Shown here in pieces: positions 1-11,646 of a DNA stretch of 64,000 bases. This DNA is from Albugo candida (taxonomy: Eukaryota; Oomycota; Peronosporomycetes; Albuginales): assembly GCA_040437565.1 (NCBI GenBank), contig JBDOQK010000086.1, positions 17,926 to 81,925 on the forward strand, in the 5' to 3' direction. Position numbers and translations under genes: made by a program. The notes under the pieces are model-generated. The model saw only the letters and a list, made by a program, of their open reading frames with translations, was not told the origin of the DNA and searched no databases. Each line of letters starts with the position of its first letter. The first letter of the stretch is position 1.

Positions 1-87
1 GTTGAGATAAATGTCTTTTTATGTAACATTGCCTACCATAGAGTGTTTATTCTATCGCTTGTGTGGATCACATTGTCAACACACTAT

Positions 88-187
88 NNNNNNNNNNNNN
101 NNNNNNNNNNNNNNNNNNNNNNNNNNNNNNNNNNNNNNNNNNNNNNNNNNNNNNNNNNNNNNNNNNNNNNNNNNNNNNNNNNNNNNN
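88..187. other. Assembly gap (100 N)
   Basis: A run of exactly 100 N. I see no matching sequence on its two sides, so the true gap size is unknown. The 1-87 and 188-560 flanks hold no gene I can support. Confidence 0.99.
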
Positions 188-560
188 GAGAAAAGCACGG
201 ATGTGTCGCAGCGAAAAATGTAGATTCACTGCTTGCATCTATAGTTGGCTTAGAGCATGACTAACATACATTCACCAGTTCCTAATCCGCCTTATGCACA
301 AAACCATTCAAGAAATTACCTTACCTGCTGTCAGATGCATGGTACCCTCTACCTACATCTATCCTCTCGATAATTTACTCACGGGTAGAAGTTAGGTGTC
401 TGACAGTATCCCTGAAGGAGAAGTAGTTTTCAGGCCTCTATTTGGACCTCATGATCACTCTTATGTCTGGCAAGCTCAACATCTCGATAAAAACGGTTGG
501 TAAGTTGTTGATTCCGTTAAAGCTACATTTTGTTCTTCTTATTTCCGGTCTCTTGTAAAA

Positions 561-660
561 NNNNNNNNNNNNNNNNNNNNNNNNNNNNNNNNNNNNNNNN
601 NNNNNNNNNNNNNNNNNNNNNNNNNNNNNNNNNNNNNNNNNNNNNNNNNNNNNNNNNNNN
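561..660. other. Assembly gap (100 N)
   Basis: A run of exactly 100 N with no duplicated flanks. Any reading frame drawn across it is meaningless. Confidence 0.99.
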
Positions 661-2543
661 AAGGCTTGAAACTGAGCATTTATTGCTAGATCCAATAAGA
701 AAAACATAAAAGCAATTTACGAATGACGACGACGAGGAATAAGATATAGTACTTACAAAATATAATGCGTATCAAATAGTTTACAAAAAAGTGATAAATG
801 TAATAAGTAAGCAAGTACTTGCAATAAATGATCAACACTCGGAAATTTAGAAAACGTCCAAGAACATAAGGAAAATATGGTATCCTGTTTAATGAGTCAC
901 GCTGACATCCTCAATATTGAGTTTTTCCATGGTAATATGTCGTATTGATGAAGAACAAAAATAGTTCACAAAGAAAAGAGAATGACTGCATAGACACATT
1001 TGCACAGAGAATATTATAGAGTAACAATTGCTTTGGTTTGGACGTTCACTTTCTTCCGAGATCAGCTAGCAAAACGGGCAGAAACTATCGATAAATACCA
1101 TAAATATTATAGACCGACTGGAAGTGCCTTGGAAGCTGTACAATTTCTTGCTTTAAATTGATGGCTTGACAAATACCTCATCCGAACCGTCAGCACGCAT
1201 ATGCATGTCTGGGGGAAAGATTGAAGAGAATTCTGGCTGATTCGAACCACTTCGCACAGGAAAGTCACTAAATTCTACCAAACTGATTTCTGGAGGAAGA
1301 GATTGGTGCAATCATCGTTCTCCTTGCAGCAAAAGATGGCTGATTTGATACTATCAGATTCAAGTCTTTGGGAGCCACATCTCACAAAAGAAATGGGAGT
1401 CGTCGAGCCTAACTTTCGCAAATACTTTGCAAGTTATAAAGGAGAGAAAGGTCGTTGCTAATTTCTCTAGAATAGTTAAGACAAGCACAAAAGGATAACT
1501 TTTGTTCTTTTAAGGTCGAAGAAGAAAGAAGTCATGTATCCTAACGGGACCATAGTCCTGTGAAAGGATGAAACGTCCTTAGTTGGAGAAGACTATCTGT
1601 AAATTGACGAAAATACACGTGATCTCATTAAAAGCTAACAGGAGAGTGGTGAATTAGAAATAACACTTGGATTGTGCGATGGTATGCGTGATAAACCGAC
1701 CATTCTCAAGATGGTACCTTCCCCCACTAACGCTTTCGGCAACGGAGCAAAATGCGAACACAAGCATGCTCGAAAATGAAACAAGACGATTCGTAATTTA
1801 CGATTAAAATCGAGATCGCAATGGTAACTGCTCTGTCATGTCGATCAATGATAGAATCAAACAAAGTTAGGAGTAGAAGTTTGTCCCAGGAAAGAGAAAT
1901 TCTATCCAGTTTTTCGGACAGGCTAGTTGATGGTAACGCTATATAACATATACAGACGCTCGCTGATTACCGTCACAGCATTAATATCATAAATCAGTTT
2001 CCATCCAGGACACAGAGAAGAACTTTATGATATAAGAAGGTCCATATTTTCGGAAGACAGGATTCCGATGGAGGCTCTGCCGAGTTAGATTGAAAACCTG
2101 CATAACAGCAGCGTCATAGAAAATGTAGGCTCCACAGTCGTTTCGGATAGATCACAAGGCGCACATTAAAAGTGCGATCACGATGCTTGCAGAAGCATAG
2201 GAAGAAGAAATATTTGCACGCACCTACAAACTAAATGACTAGAAAAAAACGGCCTAGGTGGATGAACGCGGATTGACGAAAATTGATCTTAATTGACGTC
2301 TTCTCGTCTTTTCAAAGGAATGTCTCCAGTCTCAGTCTATCAAAACGTATGTCAGTTTGGCGCAATTCTTCTCGCTTATTAAGATTGAAGATCATCGTAG
2401 AAAGCTAGCTTAAGAAATATCAGTCTTTATTGAACAGTATTTTTCTTTATCAACGATATTCCGGATAGATGACAGTACCAAGATGATTATGATTGATGGA
2501 GAAAAAAACTACGTCTTAAGAGTTTAATTCAAGTTAGAAATGG
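661..2543. other. Anonymous stretch, no supported gene
   Basis: About 1.9 kb rich in A and T with stops in all frames. Short open pieces on the plus strand near 1630-1780 look mildly coding-like, but I recognise no family, no intron pattern and no repeat. It could be a long-decayed gene or plain intergenic DNA. Confidence 0.5.
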
Positions 2544-2860
2544 AAAAAGGTACATCAGATAAGTGATCAGATTCTCGTGTCTTGAGAGGATTATATCCGA
2601 AAAGTATGATTTTTTAATTTTTGACGATAATAATCACTTTTATGTCATTAGTTAGGCTAGACATAGCACACTAACCTCATTGGCCTTCAACGAGCCGAAT
2701 CACGCCATTATGTCTTCTTCAGATGAGTGTACATTATAATCCTCTTCACTTGCGAAGCGATCATAACCGTTCAGATCCTTTGGATCTGCATGTGTTCTTC
2801 AATATGGATAGGCAAAAGCCGTTGCCCAGGCCTTTTTTCTTACGCTTGAGATCAGAACAT
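2544..2860 (+). repeat. 317-bp direct copy left of a gap
   Basis: This segment recurs at 2961-3277, directly on the other side of the 100-N gap 2861-2960. Both ends fit exactly: the left copy stops at the gap and the right copy starts at it. This is the pattern of two overlapping contig ends placed side by side, so the duplication is probably an assembly artefact and not biology. Confidence 0.9.
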
Positions 2861-2960
2861 NNNNNNNNNNNNNNNNNNNNNNNNNNNNNNNNNNNNNNNN
2901 NNNNNNNNNNNNNNNNNNNNNNNNNNNNNNNNNNNNNNNNNNNNNNNNNNNNNNNNNNNN

Positions 2961-3277
2961 AAAAAGGTACATCAGATAAGTGATCAGATTCTCGTGTCTT
3001 GAGAGGATTATATCCGAAAAGTATGATTTTTTAATTTTTGACGATAATAATCACTTTTATGTCATTAGTTAGGCTAGACATAGCACACTAACCTCATTGG
3101 CCTTCAACGAGCCGAATCACGCCATTATGTCTTCTTCAGATGAGTGTACATTATAATCCTCTTCACTTGCGAAGCGATCATAACCGTTCAGATCCTTTGG
3201 ATCTGCATGTGTTCTTCAATATGGATAGGCAAAAGCCGTTGCCCAGGCCTTTTTTCTTACGCTTGAGATCAGAACAT
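2961..3277 (+). repeat. 317-bp direct copy right of a gap
   Basis: Partner of 2544-2860. Sequence after 3277 is new. The 100-N gap 2861-2960 lies between the copies. Confidence 0.9.
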
Positions 3278-3535
3278 CTGAAAATTTTGTACGTTGTCCA
3301 AGTCCTGGGCTCCCTTATTGCAACTCGCAGTTGTTTTAGCGTCAAAAGCGCAGTAAGAACCACCGTCTCAAATGATTTCATCGAAACCTTTAATCGTGCA
3401 AGGAGCGCCTCTTCTATTTATCTTCTAGTGGAAAAAGATTTTGTTGATGACCATGCCCTTGCGACGATAAGGAAGATCCGTCCCCGTGGCAATACGAGCA
3501 AGTTTTGGAGAGTAGTCGTGCTTGCTAATGAATGA
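3140..3535 (+). CDS. Orphan open frame, doubtful
   Basis: An open frame of about 131 codons starting in the 317-bp duplicated segment. I recognise no domain. It has no signal peptide, and the sequence is rich in Arg, Ser and Leu without an obvious fold. It may be chance, or an exon of a decayed gene. The region just downstream (from about 3620) is the start of the segmental duplication shared with 10.45 kb, so this frame lies outside that unit. Low confidence that it is translated. Confidence 0.15.
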   Translation: MSVHYNPLHLRSDHNRSDPLDLHVFFNMDRQKPLPRPFFLRLRSEHLKILYVVQVLGSLIATRSCFSVKSAVRTTVSNDFIETFNRARSASSIYLLVEKDFVDDHALATIRKIRPRGNTSKFWRVVVLANE

Positions 3536-3905
3536 CTGTCGTTTTTGTTCTCCTTGTGCGATACAGAAGGAATCGAAGCCGATTCTTCGAAGGCGGAGTC
3601 CTTGTCTTAGCATCTCTCTTCACTTCAAGTAAACAGGTTGACTTGAGACACTCGCAATTAAGTCAACATTTTAGACTTGAAACGTCCGTCATAAACGACA
3701 AATTCTGTCGAAAGTTCGAATGTAGAGTAAATAAAAATGTCAGCTGTGCGATGCCACAATCTCAAAGGTAACGTAAATCTTTTATGTTCGACTTCCGAAC
3801 GCGCGCGCGGATGTGCGATAGACCCAATTGCGGGAAGTGACATACTGAGCTGTGATGTAGATAAAAGGCGAACGGAAGTCAGCTCCATGCCTCTGTTTTA
3901 TGTAG

Positions 3906-4053
3906 AATATAATGTGACTTTTTTTGCTTGTTCAAGTTGCAACGTTTCGCAGGAACTGCGCCATCTAACGATGCACGATGCGAGGTCCGATTGTTATAAT
4001 GACGTGAATACATGCATAGATAGCTCCACTAGCGTCAGTCGTCTATAAATCAA
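3906..4053 (+). repeat. 148-bp direct copy left of a gap
   Basis: Recurs exactly at 4154-4301, with the 100-N gap 4054-4153 between. Probably unmerged contig overlap. Confidence 0.9.
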
Positions 4054-4153
4054 NNNNNNNNNNNNNNNNNNNNNNNNNNNNNNNNNNNNNNNNNNNNNNN
4101 NNNNNNNNNNNNNNNNNNNNNNNNNNNNNNNNNNNNNNNNNNNNNNNNNNNNN

Positions 4154-4301
4154 AATATAATGTGACTTTTTTTGCTTGTTCAAGTTGCAACGTTTCGCAG
4201 GAACTGCGCCATCTAACGATGCACGATGCGAGGTCCGATTGTTATAATGACGTGAATACATGCATAGATAGCTCCACTAGCGTCAGTCGTCTATAAATCA
4301 A
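4154..4301 (+). repeat. 148-bp direct copy right of a gap
   Basis: Partner of 3906-4053. Unique sequence, the leader region of the decayed secreted-protein gene, continues from 4302. Confidence 0.9.
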
Positions 4302-4935
4302 CTTGGTAGAATCACTATCCAGTTATGGCTCAGCCAGAGTTCAGTTTTCAATCGTCTTTATCATTCGCAACGAGCTCAATCTCCATGGAACTGATCAGAC
4401 ATTTCTTCCAATCGCACCTTGGATCGTCTGTCAATCTTTTCTTTGAAAAGCATGATATTACATGCACTTTCCTCCCGGATGATATCTCTTGATCCTATTG
4501 CGAGCCGAAACCGACCCGTTAGATTGACACACTTCACAAACTCATGGACGGGGTCATTAATTAACATTGTACCGATATAAATTGCGACAATCTACATCAA
4601 ATTTTCTGGCATCAAAAAATGTAATCGCTGTACAAAAAGCTGAGTGACCATCTGAAGCTGACGTACTCAATGCAGACGAACTTGATCCATCTGTCACATT
4701 TACCTTTCCAAATTCGAGGAAGCTCCACCCGAATTTGGTGGACAGTGCATGTAATATCATGCCTCACAAAGAAACGATTCACGGACAATCCAGGTGCGAG
4801 ATGGAGAAATGTTCCGACAGTATCCTTGGATCTCAAGTTTGTCGTGCATGATAGTTTACGATTTGGTAATGATTAACAACGTGGTGAACGCTGTCTGAGC
4901 GACAACTGAATAGTGTTCCTACCAACTTGATTTGT
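4293..4935. repeat. Inverted repeat made of effector leader copies
   Basis: The left arm 4293-4472 reads forward. The right arm 4739-4935 reads as its diverged reverse complement, for example GCATGATATTACATGCACT in both orientations. Both arms match the 5' flank and N-terminal coding part of the intact secreted-protein gene at 10930 (ATAAATCAACTTGG against ACAAGTCAAGTTGA upstream; HFFQ, TFLHL and TFFHL at the start of the peptides). The spacer is about 270 bp. Confidence 0.7.
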
Positions 4936-5190
4936 AGCTAAGCGACTTGAAGAACTTATGGGGCATACTTCGTCTAACCAAGACAAAAAAATACACCTGA
5001 GTCTCGGAAATACTGGAATTTCATTGGTTCCGAATTTTTAGAAGTAACAGCGGGACCGATTTGATTCTGAGACTTGGATAGAACGCGCTGAAGCAGCTGG
5101 AACTTGAGCAATTTTTTACAGTGGTAGTCAGGATAAGGCGCCGGCATTATTGGAGAAGAAATATTTAAATACAGACATCCATATCAGTAC
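4385..5190 (+). pseudogene. Remnant of the 10930-type secreted protein gene
   Basis: An ATG at 4385 follows the same CTCC-ATG context as the intact paralogue at 10930, and the first residues (MELIRHFFQSHLG) resemble its MVRTFFHLVLG. The frame is short, a second leader copy lies inverted at 4739-4935, and only weak matches to the C-terminal part appear before 5190. The 3' flank after 5190 again matches the intact gene's 3' flank. I read it as a rearranged, non-functional paralogue. Confidence 0.55.
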
Positions 5191-5779
5191 TTTTCTCACA
5201 AAAGGTCAGAATAACAATGTTACACTTACTCTATAGGATTCACTCCTTTATAGCTTCTCTCTCTACGACAGTGCATTGCTCTTTGATCCCATGCTAGATG
5301 AATCAGTTTAATCAGCCTGTTGTAAACTGGTATAACTCATAGCTTCACCATTTCAGACGTAAAGTGGCGAAAGAAGCAGATTCTAGCCCAACGCCTGAGA
5401 GTTACATTTTATCAATCTACAACGCGCGCTCGGACGCGCATGGACGCGCATAGACGTATGTGTCACGAAGGTACACTTATCGATACAAAACCGGTAAATA
5501 TGGATCCAACGACAAAATTGGACGCTTTCGATTGCTATAAAGCGCACAACATTCGTTCAAATTTGGCGAGAACGCCCCAAGCTCAATCATCCATTCTGCT
5601 GTACATTCCTGCTCCACCTCCATTCAATCACCACTATTCTCCTCTTTTAATTTCACTACAACGTCCTCTTCACGTAATATGTCATATCGAATATTTATAT
5701 GCTCAAAGAAGTCGATCAGACAATTCAGTTCTCCGTAAGCGTACCTGTATCGAAGTCGTTGCCTCAAAAACACCCAACA

Positions 5780-7200
5780 GCTCATGAATTGAAAGCTATT
5801 TGACGCGACCACTTCCGCGTCTATTAAAGCGATATGCTACTAAGCGAAGAAGAATGGGGTATATGGAAAGAGAATCGAAGCATCGTACCGCTTATCTGAG
5901 TGCTTCATGCTCACGAAATAGGACCGACAAGCCTTTTGATCAAATTGATCATGAAAACACCTCCTAAATGCCGATTCTGGTGAAAGTGCGCAATACTATG
6001 GTTTCCTGAGGAATTATCATGAAGCGTTGAACGATTACGACGTAAATCACTAAAAAACAGCTCGTCAGGCTCCCGATAATCTCTTCCAGAGCGTTGGGAA
6101 ACTGACCGATCGATTTATATGGCCAAACCGCTACTCTACAGAGGGATGAACAATAGCACACTGGCGGATACTGTCAACTAGCGGCTAGTGTATTAGGCTA
6201 CAATCGCATACCTCCGAGCTTAATGTACCTTCGATCTCATCAACACAAACTCGCGTGACTGGAAGGGAATCGCTACATCAAAATTAATCAACGTAGGACG
6301 CTGATTTGGAAGAAGCTCTGGAAAAAGGCAATCTCAGTGATATTCTCTTAGCGCGTGCAAATGTTTTCATTTGATTGTGGAAGGAGGAGAAAGCAAAAGG
6401 CCTCAATGATCGCGGCTCTCAAACAATGGGAAATGAATAGTATACGACGTCAATTTCAGTCAATCGATCAGAATGGGACTCTCTCCCATTTATCCCCAAG
6501 CCACTGAATTTGCAGAGAGCGCGATGCAGAATACACATTAATTTTGAGGCAGGATCCTGACGATTTTCCAGTACTACAACTTCGCCTCAACACACTGAGA
6601 CGTTATTTGCATGCGTTCAAATAGAGCAAGCGTGATTTGGAGACTGCTAAAGTGCTGGATTCTTATGGTATCGACACAATTCTCGCGATCGCAACGCTGG
6701 AAGCTTTTCAGTCACAACGGAGCACAGCAATCGCTCTGGTGGCAAATTTTTTGGATGATAATTCAGACAGCACCACAACTCTCTTTCTCCGTGGGCAAAT
6801 GTATGAGCGCTTGAATAGCTACACGCATGTCCAAGCCGACTTCATGCGTATTATCGATTCACAAGATCACAAAGTCGTGGAAGAAGGCCCAACAGATCAA
6901 TCGAAAGGCTATTAAAGAAGGAAGCTGCAAGTTTCGAGGTCTCGAGTCCGGAATCAGCTTAACTACAACGAGTGATACCTCTCGAGCTCTCCTTCGAGCT
7001 CGCATTCTTATTCGCTCTAACAACTTTGAAGCAGCGCGTACGGATAGCATTCGCATTTTTGAGTCATTTCAATCATTTGGACGCACAATTAGAGCAGTAA
7101 AGTGCTTAAGAAGCATTTCATGCACAAGAGCCAACAATTCAGATGAATTCCTTGCTACTGTCTTAGGATCAATCTATCGACATGGTTTCCACTGAAGCTA
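5780..7200 (+). pseudogene. Decayed TPR-like gene, copy A
   Basis: Short runs in different frames have the spacing and residues of tetratricopeptide repeats: LFLRGQMYERLNSYTHVQAD near 6780-6840, LETAKVLDSYGIDTILAIAT near 6640-6700, and YHEALNDYD near 6020. The same stretch is repeated, equally broken, at 12.4-13.9 kb. Stops and frame changes are frequent, so no protein of normal length can be made. TPR proteins serve as co-chaperone or assembly scaffolds, but which family this was I cannot say. Confidence 0.45.
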
Positions 7201-7559
7201 CGAGAAACAAAGAAGGAAATTCGGTAATGTGAGATTTTTCGGGACGCACGTACCACTGGAGAGCCCGAAAAACCCACCGATTGAATCGTACCGCCTACGT
7301 CCAGAGAACAGATGTGGGATAGCGTGATGGGTTCCCGAAACCACAGCCGAAACCTGTGTGTTGAACTGTTTTTTTGGATGAGGAATATCTCCGACGACGT
7401 CAAAAGTGTAAATTCTTCGGAAGGAATGGAAACGTGTGACCGAATCTGAAACACTCAACAGTGGCTCAGAACGCTTTGAACGCAAACAAATGACAGCGCA
7501 ATGAGCGGCTAGGGCCACTGAAGCGAAAAATACCGTCAAACGTATCGCAGTAACTTCAA

Positions 7560-7850
7560 AAGCCTCGGGATTTGAATTTGTGCATCGACCTATTCATTCA
7601 CAATGCGTCAAATCGAATTGGAGAAAGCGATGGAAACTCGAAATTTCCCGCTTACGAGATCTTCTTGAGCAGTCTTGTTGCTCCGTTGAAATGGCGCCGG
7701 AATGCCAGTGTCCTTGCCTTCCTCTACAGCTATCTACGCGACTGGAAGAGTCTATAAAGCAGCTCGCTCACGCACTTTCACGAACCCATCAGGCCGATCA
7801 AACACGATGCAATATCCTCTCGTTTGTCATCCACTGTAGCTTTAATTCCC
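7560..7850 (+). pseudogene. Decayed helical-repeat fragment
   Basis: The run MRQIELEKAMETRNFPLTRS near 7603 and a later SSTAIYATGRVYKAA look like a further TPR-type start or repeat, between the TPR-like relic and the nucleotidyltransferase relic. Frame breaks within 80 codons. No family assigned. Confidence 0.2.
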
Positions 7851-7869
7851 TCGTTCAGCGTACATTCTC

Positions 7870-8840
7870 TTCATCCTAACTGGCTCATTTCCGTGCAAAG
7901 CATACCTTCCGGATGCCGATTTAGATGTCTGTCTACTGGTACCTCAATCCATGGAACCGACGTGCTTTTTCTCTGTAATGCAAATGCTTTGTTATGCAGT
8001 GAGTAACGGCCAACACTGATCCGAATTGAATAGCGCATTGACAAGTGTACAGACTCCTTCGTGGATAAGCAGTACGTGTCCCAACGGCAATACGGTTCTA
8101 AATGTGACGTTTGATAATGCGGACGTTCGAGGGATTCAATGTACGATCGATAATGTGGCTGTGGATCTCACTGTGAAGTTCGATGGAGCACTTGGAGCTC
8201 TTGTGCTCTTAGACACGATGGATCTTCGTATCGGTCGTCAGCTTTTCCTAAAGCAGAGTCTGGTTCTTATCAAAGCGTGGTGCGGGTACGATAGCTTGCT
8301 GTAACGAGGCGAGCAATGCAAAGTCTTGGAGTCCAAGCAAGGCACATGCTCGACGTATGCGGTGAATACGATTGGTATGACGCTATGCAATCGATGGGGC
8401 TACGATATCCGGCTTTCCCGTGAAGCTCTGCATCTGTTCTGGATCAGAGCACAGCAATATCGAGACCCCTTACAAAAACCAATACGAGTCGACAAAGTAG
8501 TGAGACTACAAGCTGCTGCCCAGCTAATGTCGGAGACCTGAAGCGTGGATCTTCATTGCAGACATTTTCTCAATCGTGTGCTTCAAGTTAGCTATCAAGC
8601 CTCGTAAGAAGTAAAGTTTCAGTGTGGACTATATCGGAGCGGCATCACCGATCAGGACAATAAATGCGACATCTCTTGCTCTTGTTGAGAAGCAATTGAA
8701 CGTTTGCCGCGTCTCAAATACACCTTTGATGCAACCACGGAAAACTTTAATAGCTGCAAATAGTCCGGATGATTTCTGTGAATCGTTCTGCTCGCCAACG
8801 TCCTTTATGTGGTAGCACTGGGATTGCAAGCAGTGCCAAT
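7870..8840 (+). pseudogene. Decayed PAP-associated nucleotidyltransferase
   Basis: The core 8026-8304 reads VRGIQCTIDNVAVDLTV (strand carrying the third catalytic Asp of the polymerase-beta fold), then GALGALVLLDTMDLRIGRQ and QSLVLIKAWC, as in non-canonical poly(A)/poly(U) polymerases (TRF4/TUTase class) of oomycetes and plants. A following piece (8326-8541) gives the GTCSTYAVNTIGMTLCNRWG segment of the PAP-associated domain. Stops separate the pieces. The N-terminal catalytic GS and DxD part is not recognisable upstream. I read it as a decayed host gene. Family assignment is from motif memory only. Confidence 0.55.
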
Positions 8841-10252
8841 GCACCACTTCGTATGGAAACAGAAGAGTGGTAGTACGTTCACAACGAGGGTCTTCTACAA
8901 ATACAAGCGGGACATCAGGACGCTCAGTAGTAATAACTAAATCGGAAGGTAGTGCCTCTCAGCGTTATACAACTCCTTCCAAGCAACTACGCCATTCAAG
9001 CATCGCGAATTCGCCTGTGAATAGAGAAGAAAAGCACTGCGTCTATCCAATATCGATCTCGGTCACATACCTGACCACCTCCAAGCACCAACTCAGTCAA
9101 GTCGCGCTTCAGTGAGTATGCAAGAAATTCGAATGAATCGTTCCTGGGTAACAGAACGTAAGCGTCTAGGGTCCACAATATCGACTAAAGCAATGTCGAC
9201 GGCATGCAAATGAGGAGATGAATATCCATCAGACTCTAAACCACCAGAAATGCCATACATAAGCGAATCGGATCTGGAATCGGAGATATTGTCAGCACAA
9301 CGGTGAACCGAATTCAATCATCGTTGAGTCCCCGCATGATGATGTTCGATTTCAGTGTGTATTGTTCGAGTGCTTCTTTGTGTCGCTACAGCAAAATGAG
9401 ACACAAATTGGAGGAAGTAAATTGTTGAGAAAGCACTATCAGAATATCATTCTGAGTGTCCGATCAGCGATCAGTCCCTTTCAGACATTGGTCCATCAAG
9501 GAAGCCACTAATGCTTGCTAACTGAGGGGACGCAAACAACACAATTGAAGCAGCCTGAATGTTGTACTGAACACTGATGCAATTTACTGTGTCAGTGACT
9601 CCTTTCATTGTGGGACTTCGGATACTATTTGATGCATGTAATCTAGCGGCGTGTTCACGAGCCTATTGTCATCAAATGCGACGGAAAATGTTGAGAATCC
9701 ACACAAGATGGAATGTCGTTGACCGAATGAATTCCTCCAGCACAAACTCTGGTAATTTAATAACTATATGTCGCGGGTACGCGTTATTAATGACGTCTCA
9801 GAACGTGGATTCTAAACACAGCAACAAAGGGTAACATTGTATTGATGCTCTCGGGAAGAATTCTATCCAACTCTTTCTGATACGGTTATGTCCGATTACG
9901 AGAGGCTCTAACGATAATATATTAACAGGGGGAGAAAACCATGGAAGAAGCCAAATCATTTGTGGCGGAAGCGTTCTGATCTCGCTGCGTAACTTTATAA
10001 GCGTGACCTATCGTAGACTCGATTGTTTTACCACGGCAACCTTGAATTGAATGGAGAAATCGCTGCTGCCTACGATGTACAGATCGAAGGGTGTGAGCAA
10101 AAACTGGGAGCTCAAGCATTGAATGAATGCCTTCTCCTATCCGCATGTACCTTATTGATGACACTGAGCCGATTCTGAAGGGTATGTATTCAACTATCTC
10201 AGTCGACTGGCAAAGGTTTATTCAACATTCGGACAAGATACATGACGAGAAT
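8841..10252. other. Anonymous stretch, no supported gene
   Basis: Open pieces are short and in all frames. The part just after 8840 may be the tail of the decayed nucleotidyltransferase. Nothing else recognised. Confidence 0.4.
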
Positions 10253-10352
10253 NNNNNNNNNNNNNNNNNNNNNNNNNNNNNNNNNNNNNNNNNNNNNNNN
10301 NNNNNNNNNNNNNNNNNNNNNNNNNNNNNNNNNNNNNNNNNNNNNNNNNNNN
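10253..10352. other. Assembly gap (100 N)
   Basis: A run of exactly 100 N without matching flanks. It lies just upstream of the second duplication copy. Confidence 0.99.
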
Positions 10353-10929
10353 AGATGATAGCGAATACTCTTAGTAATCTTCGCTGCCTTGTTCCGCAGC
10401 TTCTTCAGTATCTGACTGGATATCCAACGAGTCGGTCTGTCTTCACCATTAAGTAAACAGATTGGACTCAAACATTCGTCATAAGCGACACAATCTGTCG
10501 ACAGCATCGATGTAGGGTAAATAAAAATGTCAGGTAGTCGATGCCACAATTTTAAAGGTAAAGTACATCTTTTCTGTTAGAATTACAGACGTGCACATGG
10601 ACATGCGATAGATCCGTTTGCTGGAAGCGATATACTAAGCTGTAATGTAGTTCGAAAGTCGAACAAAAGTCAGCTACATGGCGTCTTATCTATATAAAGT
10701 GGAATGTGATTCTTTTTGCTGTTCAAGTTGCAGCGTTCTGAAGGAACTGCGACATCTAACGATGGTACGATGTGAGATTCCGATTTCTATGATGCCGTGT
10801 ACACATGGATGAAAATTTGCGCTAGCGTCAGTCGCCCATCGTTGCACTCTAGCTACAAGTCAAGTTGATAGATACACTAGTTTTTGTGGCTCAGCCTGCA
10901 TTCTATCATTAGCAGCCAAGGCAAGCTCC

Positions 10930-11646
10930 ATGGTCCGAACTTTTTTCCATCTCGTACTTGGATGGTTTCTATTGATCACACAATCGCACCAGAATGGTTG
11001 CTTTGTAGGAGAGGGAACCAAAATCGTATGCAAGTTGGATCAAGAACTCAAACACTCGTGGTCGGTTCAAGAACTCAAACACTCGTGGTCGGTTCCAGAA
11101 CTCAAATACTCGTGCAACCCGCAACCGAAACTTAAGATTGCCACTCTTCAAGATCTCAAGAAAAATGTTCTTGATATAAGTGCTGCCAATTTAGGTTGCG
11201 AAGCAATCTCCGTCACGTTTTTTGGATTAGAAAACTTTACAATATCTCCAGATTTGGTGTATCCACCTGAACCCTTTGTAACTGTACAATCACGTACATT
11301 CGTCTCATTTACCATTATAGGTACGAACTACCCCGATCATATCTCTCTCGATACATGTATAGTAAATCCTCTTGATCTTACTAAAACCGAAACAAATATT
11401 CCTAACGAATACGCAACGGAAGTTGCAAAAAAGAATAAATTATCCGTAAGCATTGGTGCTATGAAAACTAGCTTGGTTCTTAATACTGCGCAAGTAAAAG
11501 CGAATGCCCAATATGGTGAACTGAAACTAGGGCAGAAGGCGCTGATGCAACTGGGTTTCGTAATCGTAAAATCCATCCATTTTGAAGATTGGCATTTGTT
11601 GTTTGATAAAGTCAGTATAACAGCTCCAACAGAGACATTAATATAG
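10930..11646 (+). CDS. Secreted protein with 9-residue repeats, effector candidate
   Basis: An intact frame of 238 codons. The ATG at 10930 gives a clear signal peptide (residues 1-19, hydrophobic core FFHLVLGWFLLI), with a likely cut before HQNGC. Residues 24 and 35 are cysteines. Residues 38-64 are three tandem copies of a nine-residue unit (QELKHSWSV, QELKHSWSV, PELKYSCNP), encoded by a 27-bp tandem repeat. The rest has a beta-rich, secreted-protein look with no known domain, no CHXC and no RXLR. It lies in a duplicated block whose other copy is ruined. Its role is unknown; an apoplastic or host-targeted effector is my inference from secretion, repeats and lack of homology. Confidence 0.7.
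   Translation: MVRTFFHLVLGWFLLITQSHQNGCFVGEGTKIVCKLDQELKHSWSVQELKHSWSVPELKYSCNPQPKLKIATLQDLKKNVLDISAANLGCEAISVTFFGLENFTISPDLVYPPEPFVTVQSRTFVSFTIIGTNYPDHISLDTCIVNPLDLTKTETNIPNEYATEVAKKNKLSVSIGAMKTSLVLNTAQVKANAQYGELKLGQKALMQLGFVIVKSIHFEDWHLLFDKVSITAPTETLI
11041..11121 (+). repeat. Three 27-bp tandem repeats in coding sequence
   Basis: Units at 11041-11067, 11068-11094 and 11095-11121. The first two are identical (starting CAAGAACTCAAACACTCGTG) and the third is diverged. The unit length is a multiple of three, so copy-number change would keep the frame. Confidence 0.9.

Larger units (their letters stand above)
3620..7310 (+). repeat. Segmental duplication, copy A
   Basis: A diverged copy of about 10452-13960. 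Matching landmarks occur in the same order: the segment with AAATAAAAATGTCAG followed by GATGCCACAAT (near 3730 and 10520), the effector leader region, the 3' flank with CTCACAAAAGGTC (near 5195 and 11655), the TPR-like stretch, and a final block near 7285 matching about 13940. Copy A is more decayed, and its effector portion is partly inverted (4293-4935). It includes one gap with an artefactual 148-bp repeat (3906-4053 and 4154-4301). Confidence 0.75.

Noticed and set aside
3737-4048. 103-codon plus-strand frame starting MSAVRCHNLKG
   Set aside because: The duplicate region at 10525 has a stop within about 15 codons and lies in the 5' flank of the intact secreted gene, so this is more likely flanking DNA.
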